From: Zygophlyctis sp. KS116
Taxonomy: Eukaryota; Chytridiomycota
Assembly: GCA_054661495.1 (NCBI GenBank)
Contig: BAAFSQ010000077.1
Coordinates: forward strand, 1-39,922
DNA length: 39,922 nucleotides
Reading direction: 5' to 3'
Shown here one piece after another: positions 9,468-21,720 of the stretch. The stretch's first letter is position 1. Every line of letters starts with the position of its first letter. The position numbers and the translations under genes are program-made. A model generated the notes under the pieces. It was not told where the DNA came from and ran no database searches. It was given only the letters and a program-made list of their open reading frames with translations.

Positions 9468-12400
9468 TCAATCATGATAATCTGACATTTCAACAGGTAC
9501 AGGAATATTTGTATTTAAATCTCCTTTAGATTCAGAGGTAAAAGAGGGATTCTCCATTTGGGCCAAATTATGCGATTCTTCTGGCAATAATGGAAAAGGA
9601 TCTTGAGATAAATTTATAGAATCATCGAGATTTTCAGAATATGAGTCTTGTGGTACTTGTACTGTAGGTGATTCAAAGTTATTTTTAGGAATTGTAACAG
9701 GATAACCATACAATTTGGATTCTAACTCCAAAATTTTACTATTTGTCTTATACAAAGTTGTTGTGAGGAAGTTTAGTTCTCTAAGGGATGAATAAAATAT
9801 AATCATACCCTTTTAATACAGAGTTTTCAGAAGAAAATCGAAGTGCATCCTTGAATCGAGATTTTTTAGCCTTTGATTTTTGACTATCCATAACTTTGAT
9901 TGTTTTCTCTAATGCAATTCTAGAAACTTTGAATTTCTCTTCTGGGGTTTTATGGTTCTTTCCAAGATTTAGTTTCTGAGAACCACAGCATGATATAATT
10001 GAAGACGTGTCGATATTTAATTCACCATATTTATGAAACAACGAGACAATTAAAGGCTAAAAATATTATAAGCGATTAAATACCTTGGCCTTGCTGATAT
10101 CATCTTTATTTTTCCAGACCGTAGCCACTTCTCTGATTATTTCATTTAACAGTTTCTGAAAAGTTTCCTTCTTACGGATTAGTGAATTTTTTTCACTGTA
10201 AATTGCTCGGCTTTTTATCTGTAAATCATCCAATGAATTACGAAGAATGACTTCCTTAGATCCGTAACCTTTCAATTCACTAGATATTTCCTAATTTTAA
10301 TGAATTTTGCATTACTTCAATCTGGGTTCGCAATTCAACTATTCCCTGTTCTTTTGGCTCAATTTGCTTTCGCAGCTCAACGATTTTGTAATCCAGAACG
10401 AATTTAAACTTTTCTAGCTCTTGGTTTTTCTTTCTTAGATCAAAGATTCTCTTGTCCTTTTCAAGCATAGTATCTTCTCGTTCTTGAATCTATTCTTTAG
10501 TGAATTTTGTAAATACTTCTTTTCTTAATCCGATGATGTCCACCTCTAAACTGCGTATGACCTGGTGGATCCTTTTGTCCTCCTGCCCCATTTTTACTAA
10601 ATCTTCCTTATTGTTTTCAATTTGTCGTGCAAGAGTGTCATATTCAACTCGTATCTGCTGATTTTCTTCTTGCATTTTCAAGAGCTTATCTTGCTCCTGC
10701 TTAAGTTTGATCGCATAATGATTCTGAATCTGAATATATTCCTGATCGGCATCATCTTCGATTTCCTTAATATACGATTTGTAAACCTTTTCATTTTCTT
10801 TCATTGTCATTTTCATCTTAAAAATCAATTTTATAAGGCTTACATTTTCCATTCTTTCATCCTCTTCAATTAACTTCTTCTGGTAAAAGGAAGATAGTTC
10901 TGCTATTTTATATTCATGAATTTCTAAAACCTCTTTTTCCTGATTTTTAGCACTCTCATCCATTTTCTTTTGACGTTCTTTAAGATCTTCCAACTTAACT
11001 TTTTCAGCTTGAAATTTTTCTTCGAATGATTGAAGCAGTTCTTTTAATTTCTTTTCATGCTCTTCCCTCGCATTTTGCATTTTACGCTTATGAATTTCAG
11101 CGTTGTTATTTCTCTCTATAACAATATCTGCGCCAGCTTCTTTAAGTGCATTAATTTCAATCATGTATCGATTGATTGCATCAGAGGTTTTCTTCTCGTA
11201 TGCAATATCTTTAATTCGCTGCTGGCTTTCATTTAAAGAGCTGACGTCTTCAATTTTTGCTCGCAATTCATTCATTATTCTATAACTTTCCTTCATATCG
11301 GATTTAGTAGCAAGTATTTCTTCACTAAATACACACTCCTTAATTTTTTTAGAAGATGCGGCGTTATTCTTGTATATCCATAATAAACCGTCTTCTCCTG
11401 CTGTGAAAAGATACTGATCATCATGCGAAATTTTGATTCTTGTTATTGCCCCATTATGCCAAGTAAACGTGAATTGATCGCCGATTTCTTCTGAAGAAGA
11501 GATTTTAATGGGTACAACACTCCCAGATGATGTGGCACCAAATACGAAGTTAGAATTGCAGGTTGCTACCAAGCTTGAAATTGGCTCTTTAAGCGGAAAA
11601 GATGAAGTAACTTCTCGATCACACAATTCTTTTACTGTGAAATCATTAGCTAATACTAGAAATGATTTCAAATTGTGCCCAAACGTAACGGAACTATACA
11701 GTATGTTTTCCGTTTCAATTATCTGTTCATTCTTAAAAGTATGCATGTTCCAGATAGACAACGAGCCTTCAATGTCCGATGAGATAAGCTTCTTATCATC
11801 ATTGGACCATAAAATCGATTTAATTTTGGCTTTAGATCCCTTACATGTGCCTGCAATACGGAAAGACCATGTATGGTAAATCTGAATTGTGGGTCCTAAT
11901 ACAGCTGCAAAAAAATGTCCACCATTACTAAAAGAACATTCTTTGCAACTGGGAATGTTGCTTTCCCAATAAGGACGAATATCATCAATCAAAAGGGTCA
12001 TTAGCTTGATCGACTTTGTAAATGCTGCTAAGATATACAGTCCACTGGGATGAATAGATATCGCTGTAGCTTCTTCAGGAAAATATTTAATTAGTTCTAA
12101 TGTGTTTTCGATATAATTCCACACTCTAATTGATCTATCAGATCCACTTGTGATAATCAAAGGCTTCTGATAGGCAACATCCATTCCTATAATTGGTCCA
12201 GAATGAAAAGAGCTGAAAAAACGATCCGCCTTCACAACATCATCCTATTATTAGAGCCAGAAACTGTGCATACCTTTGTATCCGATTCAATAGGCAAAGT
12301 GTATATTTGTCCATTACTTAAACATGCCAAAGCATTTTTTTCAGTAGGATTGATTGATATTGTGGAAACATTAGAATCTTCCAAGAGAAATTCTTTGGAT

Positions 12401-13367
12401 TTTTTATACAGATAAGAGTCATCTGTTTTCTCAAAAAAAACAACCACTCCAGTCGAAATACCTGCTACCAAACCATTTGAATATGATTCAATCGACATAA
12501 TTTTAGCATCCCTGACTTCTGCATTATCAGAATTTGACGGCACGACGTAAGCGATTTCAAGTATATGTTCCCCAGAATCAAAAACAAGTAGTTTCGAGTC
12601 ATCTGTACCTGCAACAATCCGATTTTTATTAGCCCATGAATGACAAATCATATTCTATCTAATCATTCCAATCAAATCACCTTTGAGAGTTTCACTTGAT
12701 GTACTAATTTAAAGGTGGGATCTTCGAATTTGAAAACACGTAGAATCCCATTTCCGATGATGCAGAGTTGAATCGAACGTCCAAAAGGATTAATAGATAT
12801 TTCATTAATTTGGGAATTGGATTGATAACCCGTTTTAACATTTCCAATCAGTTTTCCTTTTTCTGTATTCCAAACATACACTGTACTAGTCTGTGAGGAA
12901 ATATAGTCATTACCCATTAGCATCTTCAGAAAGGGCGAAGAGATGTCTAGCATCTTTTGAAAAAACAATAGAAGTAAACTCCTAATTCTGAGATTTAATT
13001 TCTTACCATAGCATCATGAGATACATTCAGAGTTTTCTTCTTTTTGAGAGTCTCCAAATCATAAATTATAATATAAGCACCGGCTTGCTTCTCGTTAGCA
13101 TCATCAATATCAGGCGATCCTTTGATCGCTACTGCTAGCAGTTTACTGATCGAATTCGAGGCCATCGTTGTGATCGGCCCACTTTCACTGATCAATATAA
13201 ATCTTTGAGATTTCTGCAATTCATCAAATAGGATAATATGAGGTCCGGCGGGATAGATCACTGTCTGATAGTCCAAATAGATTAGATTATTATTGATTTT
13301 GGGATTGGTACCAAATACATGGCTATACATTAATTAAGAATAAGAGATACCTTGGGCTCAAGGACAT
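9468..13367 (-). CDS. CFAP57: CFAP57/WDR65-like ciliary WD40 and coiled-coil protein
   Basis: Eleven exons separated by 25-29 nt introns (13323-13350, 12982-13006, 12886-12913, 12655-12680, 12245-12273, probably 10817-10843, 10490-10516, 10291-10315, 10057-10083, 9781-9808). A 17-bp first exon gives MSLSPSHVFG, so I start at ATG 13367 and not at the later Met at 13330. The N-terminal half is WD40 repeats, including [19 protein letters not shown] and [10 protein letters not shown]. The C-terminal half is long coiled-coil with a signature stretch ([20 protein letters not shown]). Both match CFAP57, an axonemal protein acting with inner dynein arms. Splicing 10490-10516 removes an in-frame TAG and joins LRKE to IQERED exactly as in the family, which proves the tiny introns. 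It implies a motile cilium. Confidence 0.93.
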
Positions 13368-13519
13368 TTGTGGGAAATACGGAGGAACAGGGAATTACAT
13401 CATCACTCACGCTCTGCAAGCTTGCTCGCTGTAAAGATCTATTAATGCTGAAATACATTTATTAAAGTATTTCTCACCCATAGATGTAGATAATATCCAA
13501 AAAATTACCAACTACTATT

Positions 13520-16500
13520 CTAACATTTGACGAGATTCTGAAGCTCTTTGAGTAGATTTTTTATCCATTTAGCATCTCCCATCTTTTTAGCCTCAATAAA
13601 TCCATTAATACTAGATAAAAGTTCCTCTTGATTCCAATTAAGAGTACGCTATTGCATTAATGTTTTAGAAATATTACATCTGAACAGATTCTTTTACCAA
13701 CTCTTATAATACTGATCAAGTCTTTCATAAGCTCTCTAAATCGTTCCCTATTTAATCCATGAGGCCCCTTGTCAATAGAAGATGATTCTACCAACTTGAT
13801 CGCTATATTTTTAGATATTTTTGGAGCAATGGAATCAATAATTTCACCAAGGCCGCTAACCTATAAATAATTAATGTGAAATAGAAAATTACATCCTTAT
13901 TTTGTTTGATGAGTGCCACTAATATATTATATCCTTGGACAAGATTATATGCCTTAATTTTTTCACCACTCAAGACATCAACCATCTTTATAATTATGTT
14001 CCATCCATACTGTGGGTAGCGATTGAACAGTTCCAAAAATAGAGAAGGCTTTAACTTTGATTTAGACTTTGTGATGAAGTTATTGAATGATTCAAAATAT
14101 ATTTGAGATATAACAGGCACGTCGTCTAAGATTTCTGACTGAACATGAGTCGCATTTTTTTGATCAGTCTTTTGCTTTTTAGCTGCCAATGAAGCATTTG
14201 GGGTTATTGAAGAAAGTACCTTGACAAGGAAAACAGAAGCTAAACTACATAAATTAGAAAAACTGGAGTCATTTATCCGGCCAGAAAGTTGATGAGCAGA
14301 TTTTAGCATAGATTCAGTTTTCAACATATCAATTTCCGGAGATGAGGGACATTCTTTCCGTGATAATATTTTCTTTAGAGCTGAAGTAAGACGTGCTTTT
14401 ACTTCTTTTTCATTAGAATGCTGTAGGATAAGACCTAGCATATTTTCGATTGTATAAAGAATAAGTAAACTTTGTGGTTGAGATTGAGAAAATGCTTCTA
14501 AAAGATCAATTACTCTAAGTTTAAAGTGCAATGCATGCTTCTTCATATCTTTTGTTTAACTAAGCATATATATTACCTTTTTTCTGGGTTTGATTTAGAG
14601 AACGCTGTTTAAAAATTTCTGCCAGTTTTGAGTCGTATTCTTCCATGTCATCATCATTTAGCCCATTATCTTCATCTTCCTCGCCAATTTGTTCCTGATG
14701 AAATACGTCAAGTTCATCGTCACTAGTGTCAGATGAATTATCATCTTGATCTGGCGTTATTTCTTCTTTGTTTTCATCCTGTACGTCTTCGATGTCTTCA
14801 TCTTCTTCAAAAATATCTTCGGCACCTGCAGGACCATTTGCACTTTTAAGAACATCAAAGATTATTTCCAAAGACTTTTCAGATATTTTCGAGGAAAAAA
14901 CTTTAAAAATGTCCAATATTAGCGCTCGTAATGGAGCTGAAGGTTTAGAAAGCAAGCTTAAAAAGATATCTACCAATACATCAACTGGAACAATATCGAT
15001 TTCTTCGGATGTTTTTCTCTTCTTTGAAATTGCTTCTTTCTGCCACATGTTTTTAAAACAAGTTTCCAAATCCTCGATAAGCGAGACAAGATCCGTAGGA
15101 TCAGAGTACGACTGTATTAAAACATGATTGATAAGAGACTCGAATGACGAGACTTCAATTAGCAATCCACTCGCTTCTGTATTTTCTTTGGCTAGTTTTT
15201 CTTTCTGATCGTTATTTTTTGATATGATTAATACCTTTTTTCGGATTGATTTTAAAAGTTTAGCTGTTTTTTGAAAAACGTTTTCTACAGTTTCGTCAAA
15301 TTCAATCACGAGGCACATTTCGTCTTTAATTTTAGATTCTTCGATCGTATCAAGCACAAATCGAGTCCAGGGCTCTCCATTAAGCATTAATCCATGATAT
15401 TTTCGCCCTAAAAAATAAAACGTAATATTATTATACCCTTATAACCTTCAATAATTATCGAATGTAATGAGCCCAACACAGATTCTAATTTCGATCGTGA
15501 ATATGCTTGCGTTTTTTGACTCAGAGCAGGTACTGGCATTCCATCCGATACTTTGCCTTTTTTAACGAAAAATCCATGAAAGACTAGAAATTTTAAAATA
15601 TTCTTGATCCAAATCTCCTCTTTAGGGATCTTTTGAATTTTGAAAAGAGTATGTAACTGATCCAGAACACGTTGACGAACCACTTCTGGGCCTTTCTCAT
15701 TATCTACTGTCTTTTCAGTTTCCTGATTAATAAAGATATCTTGTAAATGACTAATATAGTTTCCAACTTCTTCAGACGTAAGATTATTAAGCACTTTTTC
15801 CACCGTCTTTGTTTTGGAAATTGAATCAAAGTTTAAGCTTCCATAAGGACCAATCAACTGTAGTACAATCTTGAAAGCAGTTTCTGGACTATCTTGAGCC
15901 TTTTGAGAAATCTTTTCTGCAGTTTCATTTGCAATTGTATTCAAGAAAGTATCCTTATTTGAAAGATTATTCATCAAACAACGAAGAAAATTTGGAGTAA
16001 ATATGAAAATCACTTCTTCTGATGGTAGTCTAGACAAGAGATTCTGAAACACTGCAAATCCCAAACATTTTCGCTCATGAGTAGAAGTAAAAAGAGTTTG
16101 ATCAAGCAATTCCCAAAGCTCCAGTACTGAAATTCTTTTAGACTTTGGTACGTTTAGAATTGGTAAAAGAGCATCCCAAATCGGATGTAAATTTGGATTT
16201 AATATAGTAGAATCCTATTGCTAAGATAAAATATAAAATACCTTTAATATATTCACCAACTTGTTTATATTTTTACAATGTAAAGGATCACCATTATGCA
16301 AATTTGGTAATAAAGTCTTCCAATCATAATCTACCTATTACATTAAACATTTCTAATTCACCTCTTGATTTTGTAAAATCATCAACATCCAAATTTCTTC
16401 AATATATTCCCCACTAGTAATACATTTCAAAATAGAGTATGAAATCCCTTCAGAGCCCCATTTCAACTCCTTAATTTCATCTATTAAACTCAAAATAACT

Positions 16501-17035
16501 TCCATTGCTGGAATCCTTAGATAAATCTTTGAATGAAAAGTCATGATTAAAAAATCAATCAATCCCTGAACTTGTGTTAAAGATGCATTTGTTTTCAGTA
16601 ACCCAGAATTTATAATTGCCATAACTCCAAATATTCTACCAATAGCAATATCTCTTTCTTCCTGTCCCTTTGTGCTTCCTTGAGATTCAGTTAATTTAAG
16701 CAAGATCTGCCATAATAACCCAACATCAATCTTTGGCATAATCTTTAACAACTAAAAAATCAGTAAATAGATTTTACTTGTGATAATGTCATTGAGAATC
16801 CTAATCTAGCAGCATCTCTCGACGATGCCAAACCTCTTATGAGCCGTTTAAATGCATATGCCACATCCGGAGAACAAGCCTCTGATATCTCTGATTCATC
16901 TTGAATGACTAAATCTTTTGCATCGAGTCCAATTTTCAAATTCTCAATCAATGCATTCCCTGCCTTTAGTCTGATGGCATGATCATGAGAAGCCAAGTCC
17001 CAATAAAGTTGAAGATTGGTGCCACTTTGTTCCAT
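13520..17035 (-). CDS. POL5: Pol5/MYBBP1A-like nucleolar HEAT-repeat protein
   Basis: Starts at ATG 17035 and ends at TAG 13520-13522 after at least eight exons with 27-33 nt introns. The N-terminus (YWDLASHDHAIRLKAGNALIEN, then AFKRLIRGLASSRDAARLGF and a LLWQILLKL segment) is the Pol5/MYBBP1A signature. Helical repeats follow. Near 14600-14810 there is a very acidic stretch (EEDEDIEDVQDENKEE, DDDMEEYDSKLAEIFKQRS), also typical of the family. Despite its name, Pol5 works in rRNA synthesis and ribosome assembly in the nucleolus. The C-terminal ~70 residues lie in two exons (13520-13660 region and upstream) too short to stand out alone. Head-to-head with the Utp30-like gene, another nucleolar factor, across 150 bp. 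Confidence 0.87.
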
Positions 17036-17185
17036 TTTTTTACTTTCAAAAAAAGAAAAATTTGTTGGTTGGATTATAAGGGTATAAAATTCTTTTATTA
17101 TTACGAGTTATAAAGAAAATTCTCAAAATACTCTCATTGACAAACCCAAAACTACAGCTACACTTTTGAAAAAAATTTAGGAAAA
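17036..17185. promoter_or_regulatory. Shared divergent promoter region of Pol5-like and Utp30-like genes
   Basis: The 150 bp lie between the two start codons of divergent genes that both serve ribosome assembly. The region is AT-rich with no reading frame. I see no TATA-like or GC-rich repeat that stands out. A joint control region is inferred only from geometry. Confidence 0.4.
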
Positions 17186-17909
17186 ATGAATTCTGAGCAA
17201 ACTTCAAAAGCGGTCAATGCACTTTTAAAGCACTTGAAAAATGAATCAAATGATCTCTTACCCAGTATTACCAATCTTTGGATCATTCTTACTTTGGAAG
17301 AAATGCCAACTAGGGTCTCTTTAAAGCCAATTCCGATTAAATTACCTAATCCGATTATTCCTCATGATGCATCAGTCTGTTTAATTGCAAAAGATCCTCA
17401 ATCAGAGACAAAGGAATTGGTCAAATCTTTAAATCTTTCAAGACCAATTAAAGTCATTGGAGTCTCAAAGTTGAGATCAAAGTATAAGCCATTTGAAGCT
17501 AAAAGAGCATTATTGGATTCTTTTGAATTGTTTTTGGCAGACGATCGAGTTATTCCAGTTTTACCAAGATTATTAGGAAAAAAGTTTTTTCTTAAAAAGA
17601 AACAGCCTGTTCCAATTCAAGTCAACAAGTCTTCACTGCTTAATAATTTAGAAAACATGTTTAGTAGTACATTTATGCATTATTCTAGTGGTGTTTGCAT
17701 GTAAGTTATTTAGGTTTAAGGTTAGGTCCATAAGAATTGGCACTACACAACTTTCTGTAGAGGAAAATGTTTCAAATATCATGGCTGGAATGGAAGAAAT
17801 TATAAAGAAAATTCCTAAAAAGTGGGATAATATTCAATCTATTCATTTAAAATCTTCAGAATCAATAGCACTGCCTATTTATGCTAAAAAATATTCAGAA
17901 AGTGATTAA
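17186..17909 (+). CDS. UTP30: Utp30/RSL1D1-type ribosomal L1-domain protein (ribosome biogenesis)
   Basis: ATG 17186; one 25-nt intron near 17700-17724, giving GVCMSIRIG across the junction, and stop at 17909. About 230 residues cover a single L1 fold. It has ALLKHLK near the start, a strand rich in KPIPIKLP, a SETKELVKSLN turn, FELFLADDRVIPVLPRLLGKKFF, and a C-terminal RIGTTQLSVEENVSNIMAGM segment, all characteristic of ribosomal L1-like proteins. The length and FLADDR element fit the nucleolar Utp30/Cic1/RSL1D1 group and not uL1 itself. It shares a promoter region with Pol5. Confidence 0.8.
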
Positions 17910-18047
17910 AATAAAGCACAAAAAGACTATAAACACTAGAATTTCTAATATTTAGTGACTCATCTAGAATTTGATTTGAAAATTTTCAATTCAAATTTTA
18001 CCGTAAAAATTTTCTGGTCCGGGCCAAAGAAATTTAAACTGATTAAA

Positions 18048-18669
18048 ATGATATATTCTCTTTTAATGATTGCAATCGTTGCTGCTGTCAAGCATCAAGG
18101 GTCTTCTGAACAAGTTGGAAGTATGTTCTCAACACAATGCTTAAATGCAATGGCTAAATGCAGAAGCAGCTGCGCAGGTCTAAAGGGGAAAGATGAGGTC
18201 AAATGCATCTGTGATAATACTCCTAAAATAATAAGATGGTAATTATTTCTCTTTAATCGCAAGTGCTTCTGGTATCTCTGTTTGTACGGTACAGGAAAGA
18301 GACGATTTAGTCAAGGGAATGCAATTGGCTCAGAAACTAATGTGTTCTGCTCCTTCTGTTGATGCATTTATTGATGGTAAAGGAAGATCATCTCATCAAC
18401 CACCAAAAGGGCATGGACAATCTGATAAGGATGACATTTTCAAAGATTTGCCAAAATTGAGCGATAAGAAGAAAAGTCCAAAGGGCAATAGTTTTGATGA
18501 TATTGATGATATTGAAGATTTGGAAGATTTGGAAAGTTTTATGGGAACTGGTAATTCTACAAAGTCCGATGCAAAGTCCGATAAAAAGGATGAAGTCAAG
18601 AACAAGAGTATGGGAAGTTTTAGTAATTCCATTTTTTACATTAGTCTGATTTTAATACTTGCCATTTAA
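18048..18669 (+). CDS. Secreted eight-cysteine protein with acidic stalk and probable GPI anchor
   Basis: ATG 18048 gives a signal peptide (MIYSLLMIAIVAAVK). One 25-nt intron at 18239-18263 (phase 2) joins IIRC to ASGISVC. The globular part has eight cysteines with spacing C-x6-C-x3-C-x10-C-x-C-x8-C-x6-C-x19-C. The eight-cysteine count and CxC resemble fungal CFEM domains, but the spacing is not a clean match, so I leave it unnamed. Then comes a charged linker (DDIDDIEDLEDLESF, KSDKKDEVKNK) and a hydrophobic C-terminus (IFYISLILILAI) fitting a GPI-anchor signal. Unrelated to the DM13-like pair in the duplicated region. Confidence 0.7.
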
Positions 18670-18786
18670 TAATACGATTTCGTTTCTTAATACTCTTTTC
18701 GAACTGCTAGTCAACACTGACATTGGCCATCCTAGACCTCTATTGTACTTATTGTGGCACCTGTTTGGTATTTAATCAATCTAGTT

Positions 18787-21292
18787 ATGTTTGGTTTTAA
18801 GAGATACTTGATAGGAGATCGTTTGGATAAGCTTTATGTTTTGAAATTACCATTTGAGATTAATATAATGGAATTTATCGCCGTGAAAAGATTGGATTCT
18901 CAGCTACTTTTGTGCGTACATGAAGGCGGTATGGATCAAATGTTTAAATATACAGGAGCCAGTAGTATTATTCTAAATTATTCTGATGCGATCTCTATCG
19001 GAGATTCGGTTGGAGATCAGTCGCCAAATGTAGATGATCTTAAATTTTGGACTTTTCAGATAGTTTCAAAGTTGATCATTTTGGAACAAAATAATATTAT
19101 TAATGGAAATCTTTCAAAGGATTCAGTATACATTGATCAGTCGAAAAATGTGATTTTTAGAAATCAATTTCTATTCCATTTGGCAAATTACGAATTTCCT
19201 ATAGGGTACGAATTGTTGGCTGATAAGTAGGAAATTGAAATGTATTCCGCCAGAATGTATTTTGAAGGGTCAAGTTTGTAGTAAATTCGATGTTTGGTCA
19301 TTGGGGATGTTATTGGCGGAACTAGTTTTGGGTGAACAATTTTATGATGACTTTGCGCTTTTGGATGATATTCAAAATAGCTCGCCAATTCAAGAAATGA
19401 AATTTATACAGCTTGTAAAGGAGTTTGAAATGGACAATAGTCTCAAGGAGTTGATTTGTGATTGCTTAGAGTTCCTACCAGAGAGTAGGCCGTCACTTGT
19501 AGATATTTTAAAATCACAGTTCTTACACGATCTACAAACTGTAGATTCTAATCAAAGGGAATGGCCTATCATGGCGCATAATTATGATAATTCTTTAAAA
19601 GCAGAAGATATGTTTTACCTTTATCAGGTCCGAAATGGAAAGATTAGTCATGTAAAGACAGATCAACAGTTTCATGAAGCGGAACTACCATTGATTGTTC
19701 GGCTTTCAGACGATTTGGATTCTATTATCACTCAATTTCCAAAGAGAATCTCTCTTCCAATATGTTTAGAAGTAAATGAGATAGATGTCTCGGATTTGTT
19801 GGATATTTCGGCTTTAACTATTCGTAGTTATGAGTCATGGAAGAAATCTGATGTTTGGGGATTTAAAGAAATTAATGGTTCAATGATGATGTTTGCTAAA
19901 AAAGATAGGCTGTCTTTAGACTGGAATGAGAAGGAAAGAGATTTACTTTATCAACTTGAACGAACACGACTATTCAGAGATTTACTTATTCGGTTTCCAT
20001 TTTCAGCGGACGCTATTTTATCTGAAAGTACCGATGGATTTCCTACACATCTAAGAGCTCCTATATATTGTGCACTTTTAAATGCGGAAGGTGATGCTTC
20101 TATTTTGTTTGATGTTCTTGATTGTGAAATTTCTACATCAATGGATCAACAGGTATATAGATGCAATATTCACAAAAGATTTACAAAGACGTACGAAGAT
20201 GTCATCAATATCACACTCTCTTATCTTCTTCAAATGGACAAGATAGTCTGCGTAGAATACTTAAAGCATGGGTGATATATAATACTGGAAAGCAAGTGTA
20301 TTGGCAAGGACTAGACTCAATTGCTGCTCCATTTCTATCATTAATGTACCATGATGAAAGTTTAACATTCCTATGCCTGGCTAAATTTGTGTCTAAATAT
20401 TGCCATGAATTTTTTCTACCTGATAACTCCAAAACTATTAAAAAGTAACTTACTTTCTTAATTATAGATATATGACATCTCTTAAGAAGATTATTTCTTT
20501 TAACGACCCTGAACTATTCCTGTATATGGAAAGTATTGGACTCGAGCCACGTTTGTATGCGATTCCCTGGTTCATGACTTGTTTTGCACGTAAATCCGGT
20601 TTTTTCTAAAATATATAGATGTGCTACCAATTCATCATATATATCGATTATGGGACCATCTCTTGATCAGCAAACCAGAAATGACACTTTTTATAGCTTT
20701 TAGCATTCTGTATCAAACTCGTGAACAAATTCTTTCCAAAGACTTTAATCAAAACATGCTTTGGATATCATCGCTTAGTTTTGTAAACATTGAAAAATGT
20801 ATTTTGGATTCTAGTATATTTTCTAATATTACACCTCCGTCATTATATGATTTGAATGATTCTGAAAATGAAAAATCGGTAAATTTGGTTTATAATTTAA
20901 ATAGAAACTTTTAGGATCAATATCTGCATCTGACTTTATTGAAATGCGACATTATTCTCTCCTGATTGATTCAAGAAACCATTTTAATAATGATCACCTT
21001 ATTGGATCTATTAAATTTCCAAAATCAGCATCTGACTTGATAAATTTGATAAAGAAGCACTCAAGATTCTTCCTAATAATTGCTTATCAAGATGAGCCTC
21101 CAAAAAAGGTATTATATTTTTTAGACTCATTGCAAGAAGATTGAACAGTTATTAAGTACTTGTAATAATAGCAGCTTGAGTCGCGTTTGCTTACTTTCTA
21201 TTGATCTGATACAAGGTATAGACTCTTGTTTCTGTGCAATGCATTCTCAATCTAAAAAAACATGCATTAGTTTATCAAATTCAAATCATTGA
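18787..21292 (+). CDS. TBCK: TBCK-like protein: pseudokinase, TBC and rhodanese-like domains
   Basis: Start ATG 18787 and stop TGA 21290-21292, with 23-29 nt introns that I spliced by frame. The N-terminal kinase-like domain lacks the catalytic HRD (it reads NIINGNLSKDSVYID) but keeps PPE and FDVWSLGMLLAELVLG, so it is a pseudokinase. The TBC domain has DVRRCHQYHTLLSS, LRRILKAWVI, VYWQGLDSIAAPF and RLYAIPWF, matching TBCK closely. The C-terminus (SASDFIEMRHYSLLIDSRN, HLIGSIKFP) is a rhodanese-like fold ending SRVCLLSIDLIQGIDSC. TBCK-type proteins act in Rab regulation, mTOR signalling and early-endosome traffic. The TBC arginine finger region (YQLERTRLFRDLL) is present but catalytic status is not clear. 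Confidence 0.88.
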
Positions 21293-21314
21293 TATAGAAA
21301 AATATGATTGTAAT

Positions 21315-21614
21315 TTATTTTTTGATAATACTTTCTAGCTCCGTAATACGATGTTTTAAACTTGATATTTCATTTTGCATATTTCTAATGATAACATGAA
21401 CTTTATCAGAATCAAAATCAGAATCGGAATCATACTTTTGAGTCCCATATTTTATAGGAGATAACTGATACCAGCGTGTTGAATCAAGATCACTTTCCTC
21501 AGACATTGATAAATTACAGGATTTATTGTCTATCGATGTCATTGAAGGACTTGATTTTGGTAAATAAAACAATGAATTAGTTTTCTTGACTGGTTTTATA
21601 GATGATACGTTCAT
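21315..21614 (-). CDS. Small hypothetical protein with acidic patch and C-terminal coiled-coil
   Basis: An uninterrupted 99-residue frame from ATG 21614 to the stop at 21315. It is Ser/Lys-rich in front, then acidic (KYDSDSDFDSDK), and ends in a heptad-like helix (IIRNMQNEISSLKHRITELE). I recognise no family. It is convergent with TBCK (23 bp) and divergent from Gpi1, with a TTGTCCGAAAC element at 21648-21658 in the shared promoter. It could be part of a larger spliced gene, but I see no good upstream exon. Confidence 0.5.
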   Translation of the reverse strand: MNVSSIKPVKKTNSLFYLPKSSPSMTSIDNKSCNLSMSEESDLDSTRWYQLSPIKYGTQKYDSDSDFDSDKVHVIIRNMQNEISSLKHRITELESIIKK

Positions 21615-21720
21615 TATTGATCAAGATCTGGCGGAGGCTGTTTGCATTTGTCCGAAACATGTAATTACATGGAATGCATAAATTCCAGTGGTTGGACACT
21701 CTTCCATTGTTAAATTTATA

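Noticed and set aside
10622-11879. Plus-strand frames opposite CFAP57
   Set aside because: They are shadows of the CFAP57 coiled-coil and WD40 exons, with no homology or splice support.
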